Assembly (NCBI GenBank): GCA_045656625.1
Contig: JAZORL010000141.1
Coordinates: 1-5,776 of the forward strand
DNA length: 5,776 nucleotides
Source: Scatosoma sp045656625
Lineage (GTDB): Bacteria > Bacillota > Clostridia > Christensenellales > Borkfalkiaceae
Reading direction: 5' to 3'
A model generated the notes under the pieces. That model worked only from the letters and a program-made list of their open reading frames with translations, was not told the origin of the DNA and did not search any database. Position numbers and translations under genes: made by a program. Each line of letters begins with the position of its first letter. Positions within the stretch are counted from its first letter, which is position 1. Shown piece after piece: positions 1 through 5,720 of this stretch.

Positions 1-38
1 CCCGTTGTTTTTAATACGCCATAAAGTTCTTTATCCAT
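1..38 (-). CDS. 5' end of a further operon gene (partial)
   Basis: Twelve complete codons, MDKELYGVLKTT, plus two bases (GG, so Gly next); the rest lies beyond the left edge. It has its own ribosome binding site and starts 18 bases after the Ldh2-type gene, so the operon continues. The VLKTTG opening is reminiscent of the first strand of zinc-type (medium-chain) alcohol dehydrogenases, which often begin with an AL/VLxxxGPG pattern. That would match the yjmC-yjmD order of the B. subtilis hexuronate locus. Twelve residues are too few to rely on; a dihydrodipicolinate synthase-like aldolase, which can begin with a similar LYGV stretch, is the main alternative. Confidence 0.55.
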   Translation of the reverse strand, partial: MDKELYGVLKTT

Positions 39-43
39 AATAT

Positions 44-50
44 CACCTCT
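44..50 (-). promoter_or_regulatory. Ribosome binding site of the gene at the left edge
   Basis: AGAGGTG lies five bases before the ATG at 38, inside the 18-base gap after the dehydrogenase stop. It supports the short open frame at the left edge as a real gene start. Confidence 0.65.
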
Positions 51-56
51 CAAAAA

Positions 57-1112
57 TTATTCTTCAATATTAATGTTTACGCCCGTCATTTTAGACAGTT
101 TCATATACCCAGCCGCCATTGCGTCCGTGATTTCCAAATAGCCGCTCGCTTCGTTCTTTGCTTTGTTATCCCATTCCATTTCACCGGGAAGGTAAATCTT
201 AACTGCATTCTTTGCAAGTTTCGAGTTTTTCAACTCCGTAGTCATTTGCTTCATTCTTTCGATAAACGTATCGTAAGGCATCATCTTGGATACGTCCACA
301 GCGATAAAGGCGTGTCCTGCATTGTTCGTAGAAGACAAGTCCAAATTCCAACTGCTAACTTGGCTCAAAATCCCTGCGCCCGTCATAACCGCCGCAAGAA
401 TTTCTACGAGAACTGCCAAGCCGTAGCCCTTATGTGCCGCCATCGGTTGCAAGGATGCGTTCGTCGGGAATTTGCTTGCGTCTTTCGTCGGAATCCCTTC
501 TTCATCTACAAGCCACGTGTCGGGAATATCCAAACCCTTTTCCTTTGCCATAATAACCTTCAACGCCGCTACGTTGGAAAGCGCGCAGTCTAAGAACAAG
601 CTCTTACCGTCGCCAAGAGGTACTGCAAACGAGAACGGATTCGTACCGATTGCAGGACGAGCGCTGTTCGGGATTGCCATAATCGGGTCTGCGTTACTTA
701 CGGAAATACCCAAAAGACCTTCCTTTGCCGCCATATTTGCGTAGTAGCCCGACGCGCCGAAGTGACAGCTATTTCTAACGCCGACGTACGCAACGCCCGT
801 TTCTTTTGCTTTCTTAATCGCAAGCCCCATCGCTTTACAAGCGGAAACCATACCCACCGCTTTGTTGCCGTCAATAATCGCATAGGAAAGTCCCTCGCAT
901 ACGATAGAAGGCTCTGCCTGCGCGTCCAACCCACCAGCCTGCATTTTTTCTATGTACTGACATAAGTTTTTCGTACCGTGTGTAACGACACCGAATACAT
1001 CGGTTGCCACCAATACTTCCGCAACCGTTTCCGCATTTTGTTTGCTAACGCCTACTTTTTCTAATGCCTTTACTGAAAATTCTTTTAATTCGTTGATTTT
1101 AACCTTTTTCAT
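57..1112 (-). CDS. Ldh2/malate-lactate dehydrogenase family NAD(P)-dependent oxidoreductase
   Basis: A 351-residue protein of the non-Rossmann Ldh2 family (PF02615), which includes YiaK (2,3-diketo-L-gulonate reductase), AllD (ureidoglycolate dehydrogenase), ComC (sulfolactate dehydrogenase) and B. subtilis YjmC. They interconvert 2-oxo and 2-hydroxy acids. Motifs seen: THGTKNL (44-50), VGVRNSCHFGASGYY with catalytic-type His117, RPAIGTNP (152-159), LDCALSNVA (174-182) and AAHKGYGLA with Lys228, plus the usual C-terminal YLPGE. Spacing agrees with the family (His45 and His117 correspond to His44 and His116 in YiaK/AllD). The odd point is that the usual SHGxxR is THGTKN here: Ser is Thr44, and the Arg that follows by four residues is Asn49, next to Lys48. 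The gene starts 10 bases after the mutarotase stop, so it is co-transcribed. It probably reduces or oxidises a sugar-derived keto or hydroxy acid; malate and lactate are unlikely in this setting. Family sure, substrate unknown. Confidence 0.9.
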   Translation of the reverse strand: MKKVKINELKEFSVKALEKVGVSKQNAETVAEVLVATDVFGVVTHGTKNLCQYIEKMQAGGLDAQAEPSIVCEGLSYAIIDGNKAVGMVSACKAMGLAIKKAKETGVAYVGVRNSCHFGASGYYANMAAKEGLLGISVSNADPIMAIPNSARPAIGTNPFSFAVPLGDGKSLFLDCALSNVAALKVIMAKEKGLDIPDTWLVDEEGIPTKDASKFPTNASLQPMAAHKGYGLAVLVEILAAVMTGAGILSQVSSWNLDLSSTNNAGHAFIAVDVSKMMPYDTFIERMKQMTTELKNSKLAKNAVKIYLPGEMEWDNKAKNEASGYLEITDAMAAGYMKLSKMTGVNINIEE

Positions 1113-1119
1113 GATTGTA

Positions 1120-1124
1120 TCCTT
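1120..1124 (-). promoter_or_regulatory. Ribosome binding site at the mutarotase/dehydrogenase junction
   Basis: AAGGA lies seven bases upstream of the ATG at 1112 and shares its first bases with the TAA stop of the mutarotase gene; a second purine block, GGAG, sits a few bases further up at 1129-1126. It supports ATG 1112 over the upstream TTG at 1136, which would run 14 bases into the mutarotase gene. Confidence 0.7.
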
Positions 1125-1440
1125 ACTCCAATTCAAATACTTTTTCTAATTTTGGTTGCGCGCCTGTGTCCTTGTCCATTTCCATAATGAGTATATCTTT
1201 CATATATTCATTCCATCTATCGACAACAGGGCTTTCTTTTTGCACTTTGGCTGCGTATTCGATACCTTTTTCACACTCATAATAGCCAAACAGCTCGTCG
1301 TTGTGAAACCATATCGTATAGTTCTTTATCCCCGCTTCCTTTAAGACCGACTTCATCTCCGGCCAAATAGTATCGTGGCGTTTTATATATTCCGCTTTCT
1401 TACCGCTTACTATTTTCGCTCTCCATGCGTACTTTTCCAT
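1123..1440 (-). CDS. L-rhamnose mutarotase family protein (RhaM/YiiL, DUF718)
   Basis: A 105-residue protein, the same size as E. coli RhaM (104). This family interconverts the alpha and beta anomers of L-rhamnose and related 6-deoxy sugars as a small dimeric ferredoxin-like-fold enzyme in the cytoplasm. From memory it aligns without gaps through the key N-terminal segment: Tyr18, then RHDTIWPEM with His22 (proposed catalytic His) and Trp26-Pro27-Glu28, then NYTIW with Tyr41, and RWNEYMKDI with Trp76. The C-terminus LEKVFELE matches the family's L.EVFxL ending. E. coli has Trp-Trp at 76-77, while this protein has Trp-Asn, so the sugar pocket may differ. Members also occur in L-fucose and other sugar clusters, so the preferred sugar is not settled. 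No rhamnose isomerase, rhamnulokinase or aldolase is in the window; the flanking enzymes are dehydrogenases and a sugar-acid-type kinase, which favours an oxidative route. Confidence 0.88.
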   Translation of the reverse strand: MEKYAWRAKIVSGKKAEYIKRHDTIWPEMKSVLKEAGIKNYTIWFHNDELFGYYECEKGIEYAAKVQKESPVVDRWNEYMKDILIMEMDKDTGAQPKLEKVFELE

Positions 1441-1442
1441 TT

Positions 1443-1450
1443 CTCACTCC
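1443..1450 (-). promoter_or_regulatory. Ribosome binding site embedded in the kinase stop codon
   Basis: GGAGTGAG, with GGAG six bases before the mutarotase ATG at 1440. The GAG codon and TGA stop of the kinase gene form this site, and only three bases separate the two genes. This is a strong sign of translational coupling and of a functional link between kinase and mutarotase. Confidence 0.75.
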
Positions 1451-2913
1451 ATTATCAATATAATCCTCAAATCCAAAGCGGAAACGTTTTCTTGCGCGTG
1501 TACTCCGCAACCCAAGTCCCAAAGAGGTAAAGACGTGTTATGCGTTTTCAATGCCGATGACAACTCAACGCCTTTTTCTTTTCCTTCCGCTACCGTATAT
1601 CCGTCCACAATCGCGCCCGCCAAACATTTTGGTACGCCCTCTACGTTCAATCCGCCCGGTCCGTCCGTACCGTCCGTATCCACCGCGCCGATAACAATCT
1701 TCTTACTGCCTGCAATTTTCAACGCGCTTTGAATACAGTATTCTTGATTGCGTCCGCCGATACCTTTTTCTTTTCCAACGGTTACTACGTTTTCGCCCGA
1801 AGACATCAATACGATGGGAGCAGTAAACGGTTCGTTCATTCTCTCCACGTTCAACGCTATCGACGAAGCTACCGATCCCGCATCTTTCGCTTCCGCGCAA
1901 GTATATTCGGATAAACACAAACAGGTATAACCCAACTCCTTTGCCTTTGCTTTTACAGCAGGATAGATGGTAGCGTCTTTATAAATCAACCCAAAAAATC
2001 TTTGGTTGAACGATTCAAATTCTTCTATCGTTACGTTTTCCGTTTCTTTCGTACCTGCCAACAAATGTTCTTTGATGGATTGTGGAGTTTTATCCCAAGC
2101 GTCGTGCTTTTGAATAATATCTATACAGTCTTGATAGGTAGAACCCGTTGCCAACGTCGGTAAAAAGGTGTTTTTCGATAAAAACTCGAAATAACTAAAC
2201 CGTTCCACGGGTGTGTCCTTTTTGGACGGATCCGCCGTCGTTACGTGGATTACCGTTGCGCCCGTTTTATACAACGCTCTCGAAATTCTACCGCCCTTAA
2301 ACCTATCGATATGCGTTCGGATAGGGTTCAAATCGCTCGTCTGAACACCCTTTTCAATTTGCATTAAATAGGTAAAATTCGAAACGTCCTGAATGGATAT
2401 ATCGCCCGCAGGATAGGTCATCAGCGACCCCACGCCACTGCCCGTAATTGTAAACACCAAATCCCTTGCCGTCAGCGTTTCAATGATTTTTTCTATTGCC
2501 TTGCAACCATTTACACAATCCTCATCGGGAACGGGATGCCCTGCAAGCGTTACGTCTATCTTTTCACAAATGATTTTTTCGCCGTGCTTGGCTATCAAAT
2601 GACCGCCCGTAAGCCTGTCCCCAAGCACTTCTTCAAACGCTTTCCCCGCTTGCTGTACCCCTTTTGCCGCGCCGATAACGTAAATGTTATCGTAGTCTTT
2701 TAAGGATAGCTTTACCCCACCCGAATGGGGATCCCCTTTCATCTCAAAGCCTGCGTTATGGATATGCAAAAAGTCGCCTTCGATAGATAAAAATTCTTTC
2801 ACTCGGAAATACGGATTGATGGAATCAAGTCCTGCGTCCAACAATTCCGCAACGATTTTTCTCCCTTCCGTGTTTCCGTGATTTGTTAATTGTTCTTTAT
2901 TTAATATTCTCAT
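1444..2913 (-). CDS. Divergent glycerate 2-kinase family protein (MOFRL/DUF4147)
   Basis: A 489-residue protein from the ATG at 2913, the usual length for this family, whose known members make 2-phosphoglycerate from D-glycerate with ATP. Family features in order: an N-terminal HGN...R segment (12-18), VIGAAKG with Lys84 at the conserved GKA lysine position, AGHPVPDE (124-131), an RTHIDRFKGGR segment (199-209), SSGENVVTVGKEKGIGGRNQE (371-391) with Arg388, and the MOFRL signature DTDGTDGP (412-419) followed by AGAIVDG. Odd points: the usual SGGGSALL loop is TGSGVGSLM (157-165), the SDVxGDDxxxIASGPT segment is replaced by TTADPS and a longer insert ending ATGST, and the C-terminal TGPTGTNVxDL motif reads VHAQENVSALDL (471-482). 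The fold and nucleotide site are probably kept while the substrate site is remodelled. A TTG start at 2961 would overlap the SDR and has no ribosome site, so I prefer the ATG. That ATG also has no clear Shine-Dalgarno and may rely on coupling to the SDR stop 22 bases upstream. Family sure; glycerate as substrate doubtful. Confidence 0.85.
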   Translation of the reverse strand: MRILNKEQLTNHGNTEGRKIVAELLDAGLDSINPYFRVKEFLSIEGDFLHIHNAGFEMKGDPHSGGVKLSLKDYDNIYVIGAAKGVQQAGKAFEEVLGDRLTGGHLIAKHGEKIICEKIDVTLAGHPVPDEDCVNGCKAIEKIIETLTARDLVFTITGSGVGSLMTYPAGDISIQDVSNFTYLMQIEKGVQTSDLNPIRTHIDRFKGGRISRALYKTGATVIHVTTADPSKKDTPVERFSYFEFLSKNTFLPTLATGSTYQDCIDIIQKHDAWDKTPQSIKEHLLAGTKETENVTIEEFESFNQRFFGLIYKDATIYPAVKAKAKELGYTCLCLSEYTCAEAKDAGSVASSIALNVERMNEPFTAPIVLMSSGENVVTVGKEKGIGGRNQEYCIQSALKIAGSKKIVIGAVDTDGTDGPGGLNVEGVPKCLAGAIVDGYTVAEGKEKGVELSSALKTHNTSLPLWDLGCGVHAQENVSALDLRIILIME

Positions 2914-2935
2914 AAAAAACCAGCTTTTTTTTGCT

Positions 2936-3712
2936 TTATACAATCGAATATCCGCCGTCAATCGAAATGCACGCGCCCGTCGTAAACGTTGCCATATCGC
3001 TTGCCAAATACAAAGCGATACCCGTCAATTCTTCGGGTAAACCTACTCTGCCCATCGGCGTTCCCGACAACCATTTCGCAACCATCGGTTCGTTGGGAGT
3101 ATCAAGGCGTTTTGCCGTCAACGGCGTGCGAATAAATCCGGGCGCAATCGCATTCACGCGAACACCGCGTTCCGCCCATTCGTTCGCCAAACATTTCGTC
3201 AGCATAATCACCCCTGCTTTCGAGCTGTTATACGCGCATTGTTTTTGAGGCATGGGATTAACAACCAACCCTGACATCGAAGCTACGTTGATAATGTTGC
3301 CCTTGCCTTGTTCCAACATCACTTTTCCCGTTTCACGGCATACGAGGAACGTGCCCGTCAAGTTGACGTCGTAAATTTTTTGCCAAACTTCCAAAGGCAT
3401 TTCTTCTGCAGGGAGCAGTTTGTTGATACCAGCGTTGTTGACAACGATATCGATATTTCCAAACCTCTCTTTTACCGTTTTTACCATATTGACGACGGAC
3501 GCCTCGCTTGATACGTCCGTTCTAATGCAGAAACATTCGGAATATTCTTCGATAGCGCGCTTTGCGTTGTCAAATTCTTCTTCCATAATCCCTGCGATAA
3601 CAATCTTCGCGCCGCACTTTGCAAACGCCGTAGCGATTGCCAATCCGATACCGCGCTCAGCGCCCGTTACGATTACCGTTTTACCCGTATAATCAAAAGA
3701 AACCGTACTCAT
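2936..3712 (-). CDS. Short-chain dehydrogenase/reductase, sugar/polyol type
   Basis: A 258-residue classical SDR of normal length (about 250). It carries the full set of family motifs: the cofactor loop TGAERGIG (16-23), NNAG (92-95), structural N117, catalytic S145 in NVASMSG, and YNSSK (Y161, K165), followed by NAIAPGFIRTPL and a C-terminal SIDGGY. The reaction is NAD(P)-linked oxidation of a sugar or polyol hydroxyl, or the reverse keto reduction. The stretch from SMSG through AYNSSKAGVIMLTK resembles gluconate 5-dehydrogenase, sorbose/mannitol reductase and KduD-like enzymes. The residue ending beta-2 is Gly41 (IVIAGIM), where NAD-preferring members usually have Asp, so cofactor preference is not clear. 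In context it may oxidise the sugar after the mutarotase step (L-rhamnose or L-fucose dehydrogenase-like) or interconvert a keto acid, as the B. subtilis UxuB-type SDR does. Family certain, substrate not. Confidence 0.9.
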   Translation of the reverse strand: MSTVSFDYTGKTVIVTGAERGIGLAIATAFAKCGAKIVIAGIMEEEFDNAKRAIEEYSECFCIRTDVSSEASVVNMVKTVKERFGNIDIVVNNAGINKLLPAEEMPLEVWQKIYDVNLTGTFLVCRETGKVMLEQGKGNIINVASMSGLVVNPMPQKQCAYNSSKAGVIMLTKCLANEWAERGVRVNAIAPGFIRTPLTAKRLDTPNEPMVAKWLSGTPMGRVGLPEELTGIALYLASDMATFTTGACISIDGGYSIV

Positions 3713-3718
3713 AAAATT

Positions 3719-3726
3719 CTCCTTTT
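3719..3726 (-). promoter_or_regulatory. Ribosome binding site of the SDR gene
   Basis: AAAAGGAG ends six bases before the ATG at 3712. It lies in the 27-base gap after the TAA of the 655-residue gene, and is the best match in the window to a consensus Shine-Dalgarno. It confirms the SDR start. Confidence 0.75.
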
Positions 3727-3739
3727 CGTAGTTAAACGA

Positions 3740-5707
3740 TTATTCTTTCCATAAATAGTCCACTGCAAGGTACAGCACCGTATCTTGGTCATTAATAAAG
3801 GGATCGAAGAAATTTCCCTTTTGCCCGTTCACGCGGAAAGGGAAGATACTTGCGCAGCTTGCGCTGCCGTCGGGGAAGAACAAGCACAAACTGTTTCTAA
3901 GCCCCGTAATCCCCTTTTTATACAACCTTTCGTCCCCCGAAAGCGCGCCGTAGGTTGCGTAAAGATAGGACGATAAAGATGAACAATGTTGAGGCATCGT
4001 ATCCCCAAACGTCATTGCTTTCCCTGCGTAATAGTCGTCCCAGAACCGAATCGCAATGCTATTGAGCTTGTAATGGGGTTGGAAACCGTCGAACGCTTCC
4101 AACAGCTCAAAATGCGGTTTTAATTCTTTTAAGTAAGTTTCGTCGCCCGTAATTCTGTATGCGTCGATAATAAACGATACCGCAGGCGAGACGATTGTCT
4201 GTTCGTAATTTACTTCGTGCGCAGGGTAATTCGTTCCGCGTTTGATTACGTTCCCTACGTGCGTCATAAATTGTTTCTTCAAGGTTTCCCGTTCTTCGAA
4301 CATTTCCGCGTCTTCGAGAACCTTGAGCATTTTATACATACATATCCCGTTGGGATAAAAGTTTTCGCCACCATCGCCATAATAAAAGTTGATTGCTTTT
4401 ATCATGTACTTTAATAATTGTTTGTCTTTTAAGACGTAATATGCTTCCAGCAGCACTCTCGCCAAAACGGGTCCGTTATACAAGCGTCTGCGCTCGGAAT
4501 ACCTTCTCACCGTGCTGAATACTTCCCCCGTTACCTCGTCAAAAATTTCACGAAGTAAAAAGTTAATATATTTTTTGAATGCAACGAGATATTTCTCGTT
4601 TTTCACTCTTTGCAGATATACTGCTACGATATACCCCATCGCCAAACGTTCACGAGTCCCGTTTAAGTCGGGATCAACGTTACTGAAGAAAGGTTTCCCT
4701 TCTTCCGTATCGTAGATTAGGAACGCACCGTCAAGCGCGCTGCCTTCTTTATGATATTGTTGCTTGTTGATAATGTAATCAACACGCTTTTCTACTAATT
4801 CGTTAAACGGCAAACTTACGTTAATATACGAAAAAATCTTCTTGCCGTTTTTGCCGACGAGTTCAATTTTATGCTCGCCAAGTCCATACGTTCTAAACGT
4901 CGTTTTATATCCGTTTTTCGTCTTCTTTGAAGTAAATTTAACGGATTTTTCTTTGTCGTAAACTGCCGCAATTTCAAAGTTGGAAAAGACGCGACAGCTC
5001 TCTCCACGGAATAACGTGTTGTTTTCAAGCTCCGCATACGGGAAACCGTCTAACTCTTTTAATTGCTTGATAAAATCTTCTTTACCTTCGTGAATGAAGA
5101 TTTCATATTCAAGCACGTACTTTTCATCGGGAGAAAGATTGTAAAGTTCGGGATGAACAACGAAATACCCTCTGTCGTTGGAATAGCAATCGAATTGTTC
5201 ATACGACGTCAAGCCGCCCTTCGTTACGCGAACGCCAAGGTGCGTTTTTCCACCGCCCATCTTCAAAAGACATATCCAAGACTGTTCGCCGCCACAATGT
5301 ATATGCGTATGGCAACGACTGGTAACACAGGTCAACGAATCCTTATAATCATCGTAGAAACATACGTTAAACCCGATTTGTCCTTGCAATAAAAACAATT
5401 CAACGTCTTTTCTATCGGTAATTTCATTTCTAACGACCACGTTTCCCTTCTCATTGAAAAAATAGTCGGTTTTAACACGCATATCGGCAGCTTCAAAAAT
5501 CGCCGTTGCGCTACGCTCGGTTGACGAAAAATCAACCAGCTTAAAACCGAAATCTCTATATTCTTTATGCCGAAGATCGCGCGGAATCGCAAAGACGTAG
5601 CCTTGCTTTATCCACTCCATATTATCGCCGTTAATCGTCAAACCGCTTACGCCGCCTTGCGCTTCGTCGAATTGAAGAGTAAATTTCTCGTTCTTCATCA
5701 CAGCCAT
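3740..5707 (-). CDS. Cytoplasmic (alpha/alpha)-barrel-type glycan-processing enzyme (putative glycoside hydrolase or polysaccharide lyase)
   Basis: A 655-residue protein with no signal peptide or membrane segment, so it probably acts in the cytoplasm on imported oligosaccharides. Residues 1-300 look beta-rich (alternating strands and Gly-rich turns, opening with a FDEAQGGVSGL-type strand-turn). Residues 300-655 are a series of amphipathic helices with aromatic loops, the pattern of six-hairpin glycosidases and of toroid-fold lyases. Notable residues: a His/Cys cluster at 132-138 (C132, H133, H135, H137, C138); NYPAHEVNYEQ at 493-503; PHYKLNSIAIRFWDDYY at 544-560; GDTMPQH at 568-574; FFPDGSASCA at 610-619; FDPFINDQD at 634-642. 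Long, conserved-looking loops rich in His, Tyr, Glu and Asp in the helical half suggest an active site there. The exact CAZy family cannot be decided by eye; uronic-acid-specific (alpha/alpha)6 families such as GH154 or the GH88/GH105 type are possible relatives. The downstream sugar mutarotase and dehydrogenases support a role in releasing a monosaccharide. Fold class is moderately sure, reaction unknown. Confidence 0.6.
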   Translation of the reverse strand: MAVMKNEKFTLQFDEAQGGVSGLTINGDNMEWIKQGYVFAIPRDLRHKEYRDFGFKLVDFSSTERSATAIFEAADMRVKTDYFFNEKGNVVVRNEITDRKDVELFLLQGQIGFNVCFYDDYKDSLTCVTSRCHTHIHCGGEQSWICLLKMGGGKTHLGVRVTKGGLTSYEQFDCYSNDRGYFVVHPELYNLSPDEKYVLEYEIFIHEGKEDFIKQLKELDGFPYAELENNTLFRGESCRVFSNFEIAAVYDKEKSVKFTSKKTKNGYKTTFRTYGLGEHKIELVGKNGKKIFSYINVSLPFNELVEKRVDYIINKQQYHKEGSALDGAFLIYDTEEGKPFFSNVDPDLNGTRERLAMGYIVAVYLQRVKNEKYLVAFKKYINFLLREIFDEVTGEVFSTVRRYSERRRLYNGPVLARVLLEAYYVLKDKQLLKYMIKAINFYYGDGGENFYPNGICMYKMLKVLEDAEMFEERETLKKQFMTHVGNVIKRGTNYPAHEVNYEQTIVSPAVSFIIDAYRITGDETYLKELKPHFELLEAFDGFQPHYKLNSIAIRFWDDYYAGKAMTFGDTMPQHCSSLSSYLYATYGALSGDERLYKKGITGLRNSLCLFFPDGSASCASIFPFRVNGQKGNFFDPFINDQDTVLYLAVDYLWKE

Positions 5708-5714
5708 TATATTA

Positions 5715-5720
5715 TCTCCT
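5715..5720 (-). promoter_or_regulatory. Ribosome binding site overlapping a stop codon
   Basis: AGGAGA lies seven bases upstream of the ATG at 5707, and its first AG is the end of the preceding gene's TAG stop. This fixes the ATG at 5707 as the start of the 655-residue protein in preference to the Met at codon 4, and suggests translational coupling. Confidence 0.75.

Noticed and set aside
246..744. Plus-strand open frames opposite the Ldh2-type gene (115 and 90 residues)
   Set aside because: They lie antisense to a well-supported gene, carry no recognisable motif, and read as low-complexity shadows of the opposite strand; the same holds for the other plus-strand frames in the window.
1113..1136. 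TTG start at 1136 giving the Ldh2-type protein eight extra N-terminal residues
   Set aside because: It would overlap the end of the mutarotase gene, and the AAGGA site is correctly spaced for the ATG at 1112; the family also starts near that Met.
1123..1440. FucU/RbsD-type fucose mutarotase
   Set aside because: Length and the RHxxIWPE and RWxxYM patterns belong to the RhaM (DUF718) family, not to the unrelated FucU/RbsD fold.
2727..2736. Perfect 10-base palindrome GGGGATCCCC
   Set aside because: It is a single copy within the kinase coding sequence, with no second copy or operator context; expected by chance and codon constraint.
2914..2961. TTG start at 2961 giving the kinase 16 extra residues
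   Set aside because: It overlaps the SDR C-terminal codons, has no ribosome binding site, and the extra residues have no counterpart in the family.
3853..3868. Short inverted repeat (GCAGC / GCTGC) resembling a hairpin
   Set aside because: It has only a five-base stem, no T-run, and lies inside the 655-residue coding region, so it is not a terminator.
4816..5592. Minus-strand out-of-frame open frames inside the 655-residue gene (73 and 86 residues)
   Set aside because: They are fully contained in another frame of a convincing long gene and show Arg-rich composition typical of frame shadows.
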